NCBI GenBank assembly: GCA_965153455.1
Contig: OZ234502.1
Span: forward strand, 2,955,267-3,019,266
DNA length: 64,000 bases
Origin: Sphagnum compactum
Taxonomy: Eukaryota; Bryophyta; Sphagnopsida; Sphagnales
Direction of reading: 5' to 3'
The notes under the pieces were generated by a model, which ran no database searches, had not been told where the DNA came from, and saw only the letters and a list, made by a program, of their open reading frames with translations. The position numbers were made by a program, and so were the translations under genes. This document shows, piece by piece, positions 40,171 through 50,719 of this stretch. Within the stretch, counting starts at the first letter, position 1, and the number at the start of each line of letters is the position of its first letter.

Positions 40171-41863
40171 TTACATATAGTAACGGAAGAAAGTAACTTC
40201 CCCTGAAGGCGTCCCGTACGGACATCTCATCCATCCCGTCAAGTAGCTTCTCCTGAAGTCGTCCCGTACAGACATCTCATCCATCTCGTCAAGTAGCCTC
40301 CCCTGAATTCGCCCGAACCGTCATCCGTCCCATCATCCAGCCGGATAGATGAAATCCGTCTATTTACAGCAACAAGAGCCGTAGCAACAGGAATAGCAAC
40401 AACAGGAACGATGGCGGCGGCTGTGAATGAAGCCTCCCCTGAAGCCAGACGGACAGTGGCCACGGACAGTAGCTAAAAGAAAGGTAATCTTGATACATAA
40501 TTATGGGCCTCAAAATAATGACAAAGTCAAAAAACTGGCAGTTCTTCCACGAAAACCATGAGCTCGGCAAGGTTGTTGAAATGAAAGGAATCGACGATTC
40601 TTTCGTTCCTGTTGGGTTTTCAAGAACCGGAACTGAAAGGTTAAAGAACTAGAGTGGAAATGCGAAGGACCGGGCCGAGAGGGATCGACGGGTTAAAGAC
40701 CCGGAGTGAGAAATGCGAAGGACTGGGCGGGGGGAGGCTCGATGGGTTAAAGAACCGGAGTGGGAAATGCGAAGGACCGGGCGAAGGGGGGATCGACGGC
40801 CCGGTTGAACCAAACATTGTTGAAATAACACACCTGTGCATTATGCATGGGGCACACACTAGTAGAATAGTAACTTGCAAGCATACCTGCACGGATGCAA
40901 GGAGAGAATCTGTACCTAGGAAAAGTCCTTACAACTTTGCAATCTGACGGTGCCCACTGCGCCATGAAGGCTTATCCTTACATGGTACCTGTTTTAACTA
41001 CCAGATCTAAGTAGAGGATCATGTGACCCAGCATATCAGTGCACCATCCATTGGAAAGCTCCAGGGACCCAGTTGTGGATGAACCACCTGTGTAACCATG
41101 GTGGAATCCACCTTGGGTACCTACCTTGTAAACCCTCCTACCTCCATGGCCAGGGTGAACCAGCACCGACATTGGTACCTTTGCGTTTTTTAGTGAGCCC
41201 TTGTAGTGGCCATATTAAGCACACAAATTTTAGATTTGAACTCAGAGACCTTGATTTAGTGTAAGAATGGGCTATTTGTAATAATTAGAAATAATTTATA
41301 TGAATTTTGGGATTTTTTATCATGGCACCATCATGGGTGCTGGTTTACTCAAGGCTTACTTCCACCTCACACTACCTAATTAATTACTTATGTAAATCGA
41401 TAAGTACCATAGGCAAGTAGGTAAGAAATGTAAATGGTTTTTACTATCAAGGTAAGTAACTAGGTGAGATACTTGATTGCTTCGAGGTAGATATGTGGAT
41501 GGTTGATACACAGTTAACCGCTGTGAATGATTACAGGACAGGAACACAATGAAAAAGTGTTTCATGTTCAAATATCATCCATCTTGCATGGTGTGCTAGT
41601 TGGTGGTCGCTGGTTCATTCTGGCCACACTAGGTAGGGGACTAGGGACCTCAAACCTACCTATCTGTTAATGATAGAGCCAAGAGTCAAGAGAAGAAAGT
41701 TCCAACATATGCAAAGTGAGAAGGGAATTGCAGTCCAAAGCTCATGGGATTGCCCTTCTTCATTCCACCCCACGTGGTTTATGAGGCTGCATGTTTCGAA
41801 TGTTATTGAAGGTACACACGCGGGCTGCGGTCGCATACAGTTTTAACGCAGGAGGGCAACTAG
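40171..41863 (+). mobile_element. Helitron insertion (1.69 kb) with an internal 3' terminus at 40862
   Basis: The whole segment is missing from the left arm, where TATGGGAGAATAATAATA is continuous. Here it lies between A (40170) and T (41864). It begins TTACATATAGTAACGG and ends CAACTAG. A second complete 3' end, hairpin TGCATTATGCA then GGGGCACACACTAG, occurs at 40862. This is the 3' end used by the 45-53 kb family. So either a 692-bp Helitron read through its own terminator and took 1.0 kb of flank, or two Helitrons sit end to end. The distal part shares ~160 bp with an intron of the TPR-CHAT gene. The 5' part has CATCCATCCCGTC words. Confidence 0.82.
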
Positions 41864-43379
41864 TAATAATGTATTAGACAACTGGCTCCGCCTGACAGAT
41901 TCTGCCAGGCAAGTTGGGCCTTAATTGATCCTCATTATTGTTGTACCTTTGCCACTTTGACACCTGTTTGTCTAGTAATTAGTTACCTTTCAGGATTCCA
42001 TTTCAACGAATGATATATCTTTCCAAATATTCCATCAGATTCTTAACTTTCCTTTTGAAAAAGTATTTCTGAAAATTTCAACATTTCCGAAAATAATATT
42101 ATTACTTATATGGAACTGGCTCAGGTACTATGTCCATGATTTCATGTTTAGGGAAACAACTTTCACATAGTTTTGGGATTGTTAGACGCCACATACTGGG
42201 CAGTGGGTGTGGGTAAATTTGTTCTAAATCAAGTGAATTGTCTTCTGTGAAAGATTGTAGCCAAAAGAAAAGGTTGCAGAAGCCTCTAGATTGAATCACA
42301 AACAGGTACTGCTAAATGCAAATCAAGTTTATAAAATAGAACAGGACAGTATGCATTCTGCAGTCACTATACAACCAGATACTCAAAAAGTAAATCTATG
42401 CTTCTAAGGGCCTAGGTGAATCAGAACCTCTTCAAATTCACTGTCTTCGAGCATCAACATAACCCTTTATATCATTGTTTTATATCAAAATCCATTCAAC
42501 AACCTAGAGGCTTGCACAAGAATAGAACCTTAACCCAGTCGCTTATCTGATAAATGTCCAATTTCACATTTATGCCCAATGCTCACAAGGGTACTCACTC
42601 CCATCTCACCACAGAATTCACTTCCTCAAAGAAGTTATCTCCAGCATTGTTACTCTTGAGTTAATGCCATTTTAGGATTGCTCAAGAACCCTTCGATTCT
42701 GCATCATCTTCACCAACAGCCCATTCTAATAACTAGAACCTTAACTCTCCAACACAGCAAAAATTTGGAGGCCAAAGTATACATCAGAAACATTCTTCTT
42801 ATGAAGGTATCAAAAATGCACAATACACTCTGAAAAAAAATGACAAAGGAGCAAACTGACTCAAAATACTTGGCTATTCTCCAAACACTAATAGATGGTT
42901 AGCCTTGAGTAAATTTCGCTCCTTATAGTTCAAGCTCTTAACATTTCTTATCATTGCAAAATCTCCCTAACCAATTGTTGTGACATCTCCTCAATCCATC
43001 ATGAGTAGCAAGGAAAAAAAGATGATAAGCTTGCAGGCTCACCCTTAATAACCATAGGCTAGAGGCCTGCATTTCACCTTCCTCCATGAATGCAAGCTCC
43101 TGAAAATGAAGTATAATTAAACATAACTACATCTATTTGGAGCATGACAATGAATGATCACTATGACCCACCAGGTGTCGGATTAGGGCCATAAACATTT
43201 GCCCTTTCTCATTTTAGGTTTTCCTCTTGGGTTATAAGATAAAAGTCTAAAAAGTCAGGTTCATTCATCTAAATTTTCAGCCCACTCAACTCATGCATCA
43301 TCTTAAGTCTCCCCCCCCCACTCCAATTTGAACAATGCTTGTTCAACAAGAGATTGCCAAATAGGCTAAATAAATTCAG

Positions 43380-43590
43380 TGGCCTTTGGTCTTTCTTAAG
43401 GGCATAACCTTAGGGTACATTTGGATTGACCACAATGATTTGGTCTTCAATAACATGATGTTGCATAGAGCTAAGATCCAAAGAGTGATCTGGGATGGTC
43501 TGCTGGACTATGATACACTAGAGTGACAGCATACCCTGGAACTCATTAGGAACTATCTTGAAGAGGAAGGCAGGCTCCTTGATGCAAGAC
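43380..43590 (+). pseudogene. LINE-type C-terminal remnant (inverted copy of 25122-25340)
   Basis: The plus-strand translation repeats the FIWIDHNDLVFNN-like and VIWDGLLDYDTLE segments of the left arm, now broken by stops. The evidence for a LINE is the same and modest. Confidence 0.4.
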
Positions 43591-43889
43591 TCCAAATACC
43601 CATTGAGTGGTATTTGGTGTCTCACCTCCTTGATAGGTGTCACAAAGTGTGGTGCCCTTATCATGCTATATGTGAGATAGATGGACAGAAGATTAGGTGG
43701 TACCATGAGTGATTACATTAAGTGAAGCTTTTTATTTTTTTTGTTGGGCTAGGGTTGGGTGTTACCTTTCCTTCCTTCTTCAATGTCCTTTCTGCATGCA
43801 TTCTCTCCATTTGTGCTGGCCAAAAAAATTAAAAACCCCATTCCGCTTCATTTCAGTATTTGAATGACCGCTTAGGAGGAATCAAATAT

Positions 43890-44170
43890 TAACTTGGCCA
43901 ATTTGAAAAGGTGGCAAATTGTGTGGGCCACTGCAATCTTTGGTAGGAATCTTCTCTAGCACTAGGAGAAATGATATGCATCCAGGAGTCCAGGTATCAT
44001 GACAATCTTGAAGAAGACTCATCTTTGGATGGGTATAGAGTCATAACACTTTTGAAATTTATGGAGAGTGCTTTCACACCATGTGTTGGGCAACTTGTGA
44101 GAATTCTTACCAATATTTCTTTTTCAGTTTTGTTATATTGTCAAAGTGGCAATCATGCATAAGACAAATG
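43890..44170 (+). pseudogene. Possible LINE endonuclease N-terminal remnant
   Basis: The frame at 43971-44162 contains MICIQESRYHDNLEEDSS and a DGYRV block, similar to the QE(T/S) and W/DGY region of AP-endonuclease-type LINE ORFs. A decayed inverted copy lies at 24310-24510. It lies downstream of the C-terminal remnant rather than upstream, so two elements or a rearrangement must be involved. Confidence 0.3.
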
Positions 44171-44878
44171 AGCCAAATCTGGCTAGAAACAAAATATGAA
44201 AATCAACATTTTAAGAATTCCTTCTATAATTTTGGCTACCTTTTAGAGCCTAATATAAAATCTGAAATTTTTTTTGGAAATTTGGTGACTGTAAAAAAAT
44301 TTAAACCATTTTTTCACTTTGAAAAAAAATCACCAAATGGTGAAAATTTGCCACAAAAAATGTTATTTGAGTCAAGGAATCATAGGTTTGACCATCAACA
44401 GAAAGGTTTTAAGTCCAAAGAAAAGGTCTTACAAACAAATTTTGGATTGTTGAATACCACATGCTTTCTCTTTGTTTGGATGCTATGACCAACGTTGGAT
44501 AGGTACCAAGTTGGAACCTTGGTATATAGATTGGTACTGCATATGGTGTCGAAGAAGCAACAACACTGGTTGGACCTGAGGCAATATCAGCCTTGTACAA
44601 GTACCTATTTGGTACTAGGGACTTGAAGTAATACCAACTTCATATGAGGGTTGTATCAATTGCATACTAGGTATATATTACATACCTGTTCCAAATGAAC
44701 CAAAAATCAGCCTTGCACCCTAAACTAAGACCAAGCTGGTATGAATGTTCCTTATAAAAATCCAATACTAGTATCAGGTGGGTCTGAAATGTTAAAATAC
44801 CAATACCAGGCCAGTATGTAATGTCAAAAAACTACCAGGTGGTATGTTTGAAAGTCGATACTTATCCAATACTTGATA

Positions 44879-45864
44879 CTAGTTTGAACCCCGTGCCTAA
44901 TGCACAGGTGTGTTATTTCAACAATGTTTGGTTCATGTTTTAGTTTTTTTCTTAATCTTTTATCTTTTATATTTTATATTTTTATGTGTTTTCTGTTTTT
45001 ATTATTATTTTGTATAAAAAAAAAAGTGTTTCTTTTTCACTTTTGTATTTTTGTTTATTTGGATGCAAGTTTGAAGTTTGGAGAAAGAAGACACACCTCA
45101 TTCTTTTTCAAGTAGGGTTTTTCTTCATTATTTTAAGTTTTATTTTTTCTTATTTTCTACTCTTTATTTGGTTTCTTCTTTTTTGTAATTTTTTTCTTTT
45201 AAAATGATTTTACTGTATTTCCCTTTCCTTGTTTCAATTGTTTCCGTTCCTTTTTTATAGTTTTTGTGTTTTTACTTTTTTTTGTTTATGTTTGTTTCAT
45301 GTTTTAATTTTTTCTATTCTTATTTTGTCTCTCTTCATTTTTTTCTATTTTTATTCGTTTATTTATTTATTTAGTTTCTATTTTCTTTTCCAAAAAAATT
45401 CTAGTTTTTTAATATGTTTTATAATTTTAAAAAAATTTTAAAAATTATTTTTGTTTGATTAGATGCAGGTTTGAAGTTTGGAAACAGAAGACAAACCTCA
45501 TTTTTTTTTCAAGTATGGTTTTTTTCCTCTTTCTTTTGCTCTCTGTTTTGTTTCTTATTTTTAGTCATCTATTTTTTAATTTTCTTTTAAGATTATCTTA
45601 CTGTATTTCCCTTTTGTGTTTCATGTTTAAGTGTTTACAAAAAATTTCTAATTGTTAAAGTGCTTTTCTGTTTTTATTTTTTTTCTAGTTTTTTCCCTTT
45701 TTTAAATATATATTTGTTCTGTTTGGATGGATGACGGGACGGATGACGGGATGGATGACGGACGGACGGATGGAAAGCTTCATTTCATCCTGACGGAAAG
45801 CTTCATTTCATCCCGACAAAAAGCTTCATTTCATCACGACCACAACGTCCTTTACTATATAGAA
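44879..45864 (-). mobile_element. Helitron A (986 bp, non-autonomous)
   Basis: Read on the minus strand it starts TTCTATATAGTAAAGGACG at 45864 and ends GGGGTTCAAACTAG at 44879, followed by T (44878). A hairpin (GTGC-ATTAG-GCAC) lies ~10 bp before CTAG. The 5' part carries GACGGACGGATGG words and GAAGCTT copies. The rest is T-rich on the plus strand and gives only Phe/Leu-rich spurious frames. It directly abuts Helitron B. Confidence 0.75.
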
Positions 45865-46178
45865 CTAGTTTGAACCCCGTGCCTAATGCACAGGTGTGTT
45901 ATTTCAACAATGTTTGGTTCATGTTTTAGTTTTTTTTTAAAACTTTTACCTTTTTTATTTTTTATTTTTATGTGTTTTCTGTTTTTATTATTATTTTGTA
46001 TAATAAAAATAAAATGTTTCTTTTTCACTTTTGTTTGAGAATTTTTTGTTTATTTGGATGCAAGTTTGAAGTTTGGAGAAAGAAGACACACCTCATTCTT
46101 TTTCAAGTAGGGTTTTTCTTCATTATTATAAGTTTTTTTTTTTTTTTTTCTACTCTTTATTTGGTTCTTCTTTTTTTG

Positions 46179-46300
46179 TGCCCCGAACTTAGAAGTTCGT
46201 TAACTAACTGTCGTTGGTGTCAGCTGCGAAGCCAGCGATCAGCCGACGCACTCGCAGGCAATCAGCTGCTCCCCAACGCCTCGCTGGAGCGTGACAGAAA
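46179..46300. mobile_element. 122-bp GC-rich insertion with ~15-bp target duplication
   Basis: The T-rich flank GGTTCTTCTTTTTTTG occurs on both sides (46163-46178 and 46301-46315, one T shorter), and Helitron A lacks the insert at the matching place. The insert starts TGCCCCGAACTTAG and ends GAGCGTGACAGAAA. The duplication length suggests LINE-type target-primed insertion (SINE-like). No tRNA boxes or poly-A tail are evident, so the class is unknown. Confidence 0.55.
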
Positions 46301-47529
46301 GGTTCTTCTTTTTTGTTATTTTTTTCTTTTAAAATGATTTTACTGTATTTCCCTTTCCTTGTTTCATTTGTTTCCATTCCTTTTTTATAGTTTTTGTGTT
46401 TTTACTTTTTTTTTTTAATGTTTGTTTCATGTTTTAATTTTTTCTATTCTTATTTTGTCTATCTTCATTTCTTTTCTATTTTTATGCGTTTATTTATTTA
46501 TTTAGTTTCTATTTTCTTTTCAAAAAAATTCTAGTTTTTCTAATATGTTTTATAATAAAAATAATTTAAAAAACTTTTGAATTTTTGTTTGATTAGATGC
46601 AGGCTTGAAGTTTGGAAAAAAAAGACAAACCTCATTTTTGTTTCAAGTATGGTTTTTTTTCTCTTTCTTTTGCTCTCAGTTTTGTTTCTTATTTTTTGTC
46701 ATCTATTTTTTAATTTTCTTTTAAGATTATTTTACTGTATTTCCCTTTTTTGTTTCATGTTTAAGTGTTTACAAAAAGTTTCGAATTGTTAAAGTGTTTT
46801 TGTGTTTTTATTTTTTTTCTAGTTTTTTCCATTTTTTAAATATATATTTGTTCTGTTTAGATGGATGATTGGACGGATGGATGGAAAGCTTCATTTCATC
46901 CCGAAGCTTCACGACCACGTGTATATATAAAGTGTTTTTCTGTTTTTATTTTTTTTCTAGTTTTTTCCCTTTTTAAAATATATATTTGTTCTGTTTGGAT
47001 GGATGACAGGATGGATGACGGACGGACGGATGGATGGAAAGCTTCATTTCATCCCGAAGCTTCATGACCACGTGTATATATAAAGTGTTTTTCTGTTTTT
47101 ATTTTTTTTCTAGTTTTTTCCCTTTTTTAAATATATATTTGTTTTGTTTGGATGGATGACAGGATGGATGACGGACCGACGGATGTATGGAAAGCTTCAT
47201 TTCATCCCGACGTAAGTGATAGAATTTCACTGGAAGAGAGACAGAGCATGAGAGAAAGAGTGAACTCATGCTCCTGATTTGTACCAAGTGCAAATTTTAG
47301 ACATTGCAGATGCATCAGAGACTTCACAGTTGTGGTGTCGAAGAAAAGGATGCTGCTGCATCTGCTGTTGGTGGAATTTGCTCTGGTTTCCGTGTAATCA
47401 TCAAATGGCAATATGGTTGTACAGAATCTTAAGGATTCAGTACTGCCATTATAAATTTCAGTCGGCCACTGCAGGACTTCCCCGCACATCATATCTCTTA
47501 ACAACACTGCAGATTGATTTTCTGTTCTT

Positions 47530-47830
47530 CTGGATCTGATGAATGTGAGTCAGCTACTCTTCAACAACAACTTCCGCACACATCAAATCCCTCATCACCA
47601 TGAGCATTGCAGAAGAAGAAGAATCTACAGCATTCTTCTTCATCTCCAACTGCATCCTCTTATTATCCGCCGCATCCTTTTCAATCCGAGTAGTCGTCTC
47701 CTCCTCTTTCAAGAGCGACATAATTTGTCTTTTCCTATTGCTGCTTCTGCTCTTGTTGCTGTAGCAATCTGTATTCCACTCTTTCTCCGCCGCGTCGAAG
47801 ACCTGATCACGAAGCTTGTCGAAGTAAACA
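47530..47830 (-). pseudogene. Probable captured gene fragment inside Helitron B
   Basis: The minus strand is open for ~100 codons without stops, with strongly charged helical sequence (VFDAAEKEWNTDCYSN, KEEETTTRIEKDAADNKRM, QLEMKKNAVDSSSSAML). There is no ATG at its start. A diverged partial duplicate (MLLRDMMCGEVLQWP) follows at 47500-47440. The CYSNKSRSSN block also appears at ~40360-40400 in the Helitron at 40171. I do not recognise the family; the composition suggests a coiled coil. Confidence 0.4.
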
Positions 47831-48208
47831 GACCATGACGGGACGGATGGATGACTGGATTAAGGGGAAGCTTCATGACGTCCTTTACTATATGTAATGT
47901 TCCTGGCAAATACTAATGGTGGGAGACTACATGGTTCTTTCCAACAGGAAGAAAGAAAAACAGGTGGGAGGGGAAAGGAAGTGACAGGTGCAGATTCCTT
48001 AGCACTCTCTTTAAGGTTGAAACAGTTGCTTTTTCGTCCAATATCCCTTATGGTCATACCCTCCTGGGCAGCATATACTCTTGCTCAATGTACTCCAGAT
48101 GGCAGTAGTACTACAGAACCCTGAACCTGAGGAAGATGGATGGTTTATTAGAGTGGGAACCCCATGGAGACGGTATAAGCACACCTGAAAACATGCAATT
48201 CAAAGAAT

Positions 48209-49773
48209 CTACGTTGCTACTGGAGCCACTGCCTCATCCAAAGCTGCAACACCAGGCAAAACCTTGCCTTCAAGCAGCTCCAAACTTGCACCACCTCCTA
48301 TTGAGATGTGGCATCTTGTCTGCCACACCAACCTTCTCCACTGCAGCCAATGAGTCTCCTCCACCAATGTCACACCTTTGCCACTCAGATCTGCCAGCTT
48401 GTTGGCAATTGCCTGCAGTGCACACCAACCTTCTGATTAGAGAAGTGTTTTATGGCAGTCAACCACTAAGAGAACAAATGCCAAACTGGCATGCTAGTAT
48501 AACGGAAAATCAAGGCAAGGCAGCAGCAATCACCTCAGTCCCAACAGCAAATTTTTCAAACTCAAACACTCCCATGGGACCATTCCATATGACAGTTTTG
48601 GTGGTGTCCAGAGCCTCATTGAATGTCTTGATTGAGTCTAGGCCAATATCAAGACCCATCCAACCATCTGGAATATCTGACACTGCCACAATCTATCCAA
48701 CCCCCAATGACACTGTTGGAGTTAAAAGCCACCCCCCAACTTTTGGTCTGACATGCGCACCATGAAAACAAACACTTTACCACAGAGGAAAAAGGTGGCA
48801 CAATACCTTGCTGTTGGCATCTGGGGCAAACTTATCAGCAATGACAACATCAGTGGGCAGCAGCAGTGACACACCCTTGGCCTTGGCATTCTCTATGAGG
48901 GAAGTTGCAAGGTCCAACTTGTCCTCTTCCACCAGTGATGCACCAACCTTGAAGCCTTGTGCCTTGTAGAAGGTGAAGATCATACCACCTCCAAGTAGCA
49001 AAATGTTTACCTTCTCCAAAAGTGATTCAATGACACCAATCTTTGAAGACACTTTTGAACCTCCCACAATGGCAGCAAATGGCCTATTTGGATTTGAGTA
49101 TGCTCCATCCAGGTAGTCCAACTCCTGATCCCACAGCAGAAAAGCCAAGCTTTCTTTTCAGGACAACCAACCATTAGAGCTTCACCTAGTGTTTTACTGC
49201 CAAGCTGACAGTATTACACAAACACACAAAGAGCTGGTGAGAAAAAATTTACAAAACCTTTTGGAGGAGGAAACCAGCAACAGATGGCTTGAGGAAAGTT
49301 GTGACGCCCTCAGTTGATGCATGTGCACGATGTGCAGTGCCAAATGCGTCATTCACATAAAGGTCCGCATTGGCAACCAACTTCTTGGCATGTTCTGGAT
49401 CATTCTTCTCTTCTTCCTTGTAAAACCTCAAATTCTCCAGAAGCAGCACACCTCCATTTGGCAATGCAGTAACTTTCTCCTCCACTTCAGGGCCAATTAA
49501 GTCATCTGCCTTCACAACCTACTGACAAAGACACAAACATGAGGCCAAACTCACACATATCCCTTTGAAGTTGGAGAAAAAGTGTTTTCTGAATTGGTGC
49601 AAATTTTCTGAAACCAAACAATCGAATGCAAATGCAAGCTGAAAAGAAGAAGAAGCAGCAGCAGCAGTAGCTTCTGAGGATAGGAGACTGAGTACCTCCA
49701 CACCAAGAAGCTCTGAAAGCCTTGGAACCAAAGGAGTCAGGCGGAATTTGTCCGTCACGCCTTTCGGTCGACC
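48209..49773 (-). pseudogene. PGK: Phosphoglycerate kinase, 5'-truncated and with a damaged nucleotide site
   Basis: Five exons: 49773-49696 ([12 protein letters not shown]), 49518-49258 ([38 protein letters not shown]), 49124-48807 ([35 protein letters not shown]), 48692-48534 ([22 protein letters not shown]) and 48412-48209 ([15 protein letters not shown] to stop). PGK is the ATP-producing glycolytic and Calvin-cycle enzyme. The N-terminal ~60 residues (RVDxNVP, substrate-binding Arg) are absent from the next kilobase upstream. In the last exon a ~7-nt and then a 2-nt deletion shift the frame across the [17 protein letters not shown] region and then restore it, so the phosphate-binding GGGDS motif is lost while the tail ([17 protein letters not shown]) is intact. 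Intron retention shows this is not a processed copy. Confidence 0.85.
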
Positions 49774-50420
49774 CTAGACATGAAGAGGGGGTGGGGGTAA
49801 AAGTAAGCGAAAATCTTCAGTAGCAAAGAAAAGACTTTATGCTTTCCAGGGTGCAAGCATAAAGTTTCCAACAGAGCTCCATAGGAACTTGAGTCCCTTC
49901 TAGACACCCGGGAGTATGCTGTCATAATACCACCCTCGGGTAGTAAGAATCCGAGTTTTTCTTAATTTTTTTGTCTGGTTCCAAGTCATCAGTGGGAACA
50001 TGAGAAATGTTCATTTCTCTTGGTAACACAGTTGCCATCTGGAATTCTGTCAAATCTGATCATTGCCAGGATCTGTGAGTTATTCAATGTCAATTTGCCA
50101 CTTCTTCTGTTTAGGACACCACTGGTTTTTGAAAAATTCACCTTGAAAGCAGTTCATGCAGATTCCTCCTTCAGCATCCAAGAATACTTCTCCTTTATTA
50201 CCCAACCTGTGATCATAGTTCTCTAGTCTCTAGTACCATTGAGACCAAAACGGCAACAGCTGTTGTTGTTCTGTTGCTGCTAGCGACGGTAGCCTGCGGC
50301 AGCCGAGTGTGCAGCAACACATGATCGCCTCTCACCGTCGCCATCGCTCCCAATCCTCAGCGGAGCAACAAACCACACAACTACAGCGGCAGCAGCAGCA
50401 ACCGAGCGCGATCTGTCGCT
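49774..50420. other. No PGK N-terminal exons; GC-rich piece at 50250-50420
   Basis: Both strands were read for the missing PGK start and none was found. The 50250-50420 stretch is CAGCAG/CGGCAG-rich and looks like unrelated captured gene sequence. Confidence 0.35.
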
Positions 50421-50514
50421 GGCAAGATTCGATTCGCAGGTCAGGATTGGGAGGGATGGGATAAGATTGGCAAGATTGGATTCGCAGGTCGGGATTGGGA
50501 GGGATGGGATAAGA
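50421..50514. repeat. 48-bp tandem duplication
   Basis: Two units beginning GGCAAGATT and containing CGCAGGTC then GGATTGGGAGGGATGGGATA. They lie just upstream (minus sense) of Helitron 5' ends. Confidence 0.75.
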
Positions 50515-50719
50515 TAAGGAGAACGGAATGGATGACGGACGGATGGACGGAAAGCTTCATTTCATCTTGACAAACGACCACGACGTCCTTTACTATATAG
50601 AATTTGTTCTGTTTGGATGAATGACGGGATGGATGACGGACGGACGGATGGAAAGCTTCATTTCATCCCGACGGAAAGCTTCATTTCATCACGACCACGA
50701 CGTCCTTTACTATATAGAA
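50515..50719 (-). mobile_element. Two nested Helitron 5' ends (element C; 3' end not located)
   Basis: TTCTATATAGTAAAGGACGT begins at 50719 and again at 50602 (minus sense), each followed by GACGGATGGATGACGG-type sequence. The outer end directly abuts the CTAG end of Helitron E. No matching 3' end was found before 47898. The PGK fragment lies downstream of these 5' ends and may be cargo. Confidence 0.5.

Larger units (their letters stand above)
38323..44770 (+). repeat. Right arm of the large inverted repeat
   Basis: Reverse counterpart of 23722-29257. The inner border is GAGTGGCTAGTCTGAGCTCC and the outer homology ends at CCAATACTAGTA near 44770. It is interrupted by a private Helitron at 40171-41863. 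The order of anchors mirrors the left arm throughout. Confidence 0.8.
45865..47897 (-). mobile_element. Helitron B (2.03 kb, non-autonomous), abutting A
   Basis: The 3' end (minus) is GGGGTTCAAACTAG at 45865-45878 with the family hairpin. The 5' end is TTACATATAGTAAAGGACG at 47897, preceded by A. Its 3' kilobase is a copy of Helitron A. The 5' portion contains two to three tandem ~140-bp duplications (46780-47200) of the GGATGACGG region, then a less AT-rich segment (47200-47830) that looks captured. A private 122-bp insert sits at 46179-46300. Confidence 0.72.

Noticed and set aside
44900-46792. Phe/Leu-rich frames that look like membrane proteins
   Set aside because: They lie in T-rich non-coding parts of Helitrons A and B and have no conserved motif.
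48136-48765. Plus-strand 209-codon open frame over the PGK region
   Set aside because: It is the antisense shadow of PGK exons on the minus strand, where conserved PGK motifs are found.
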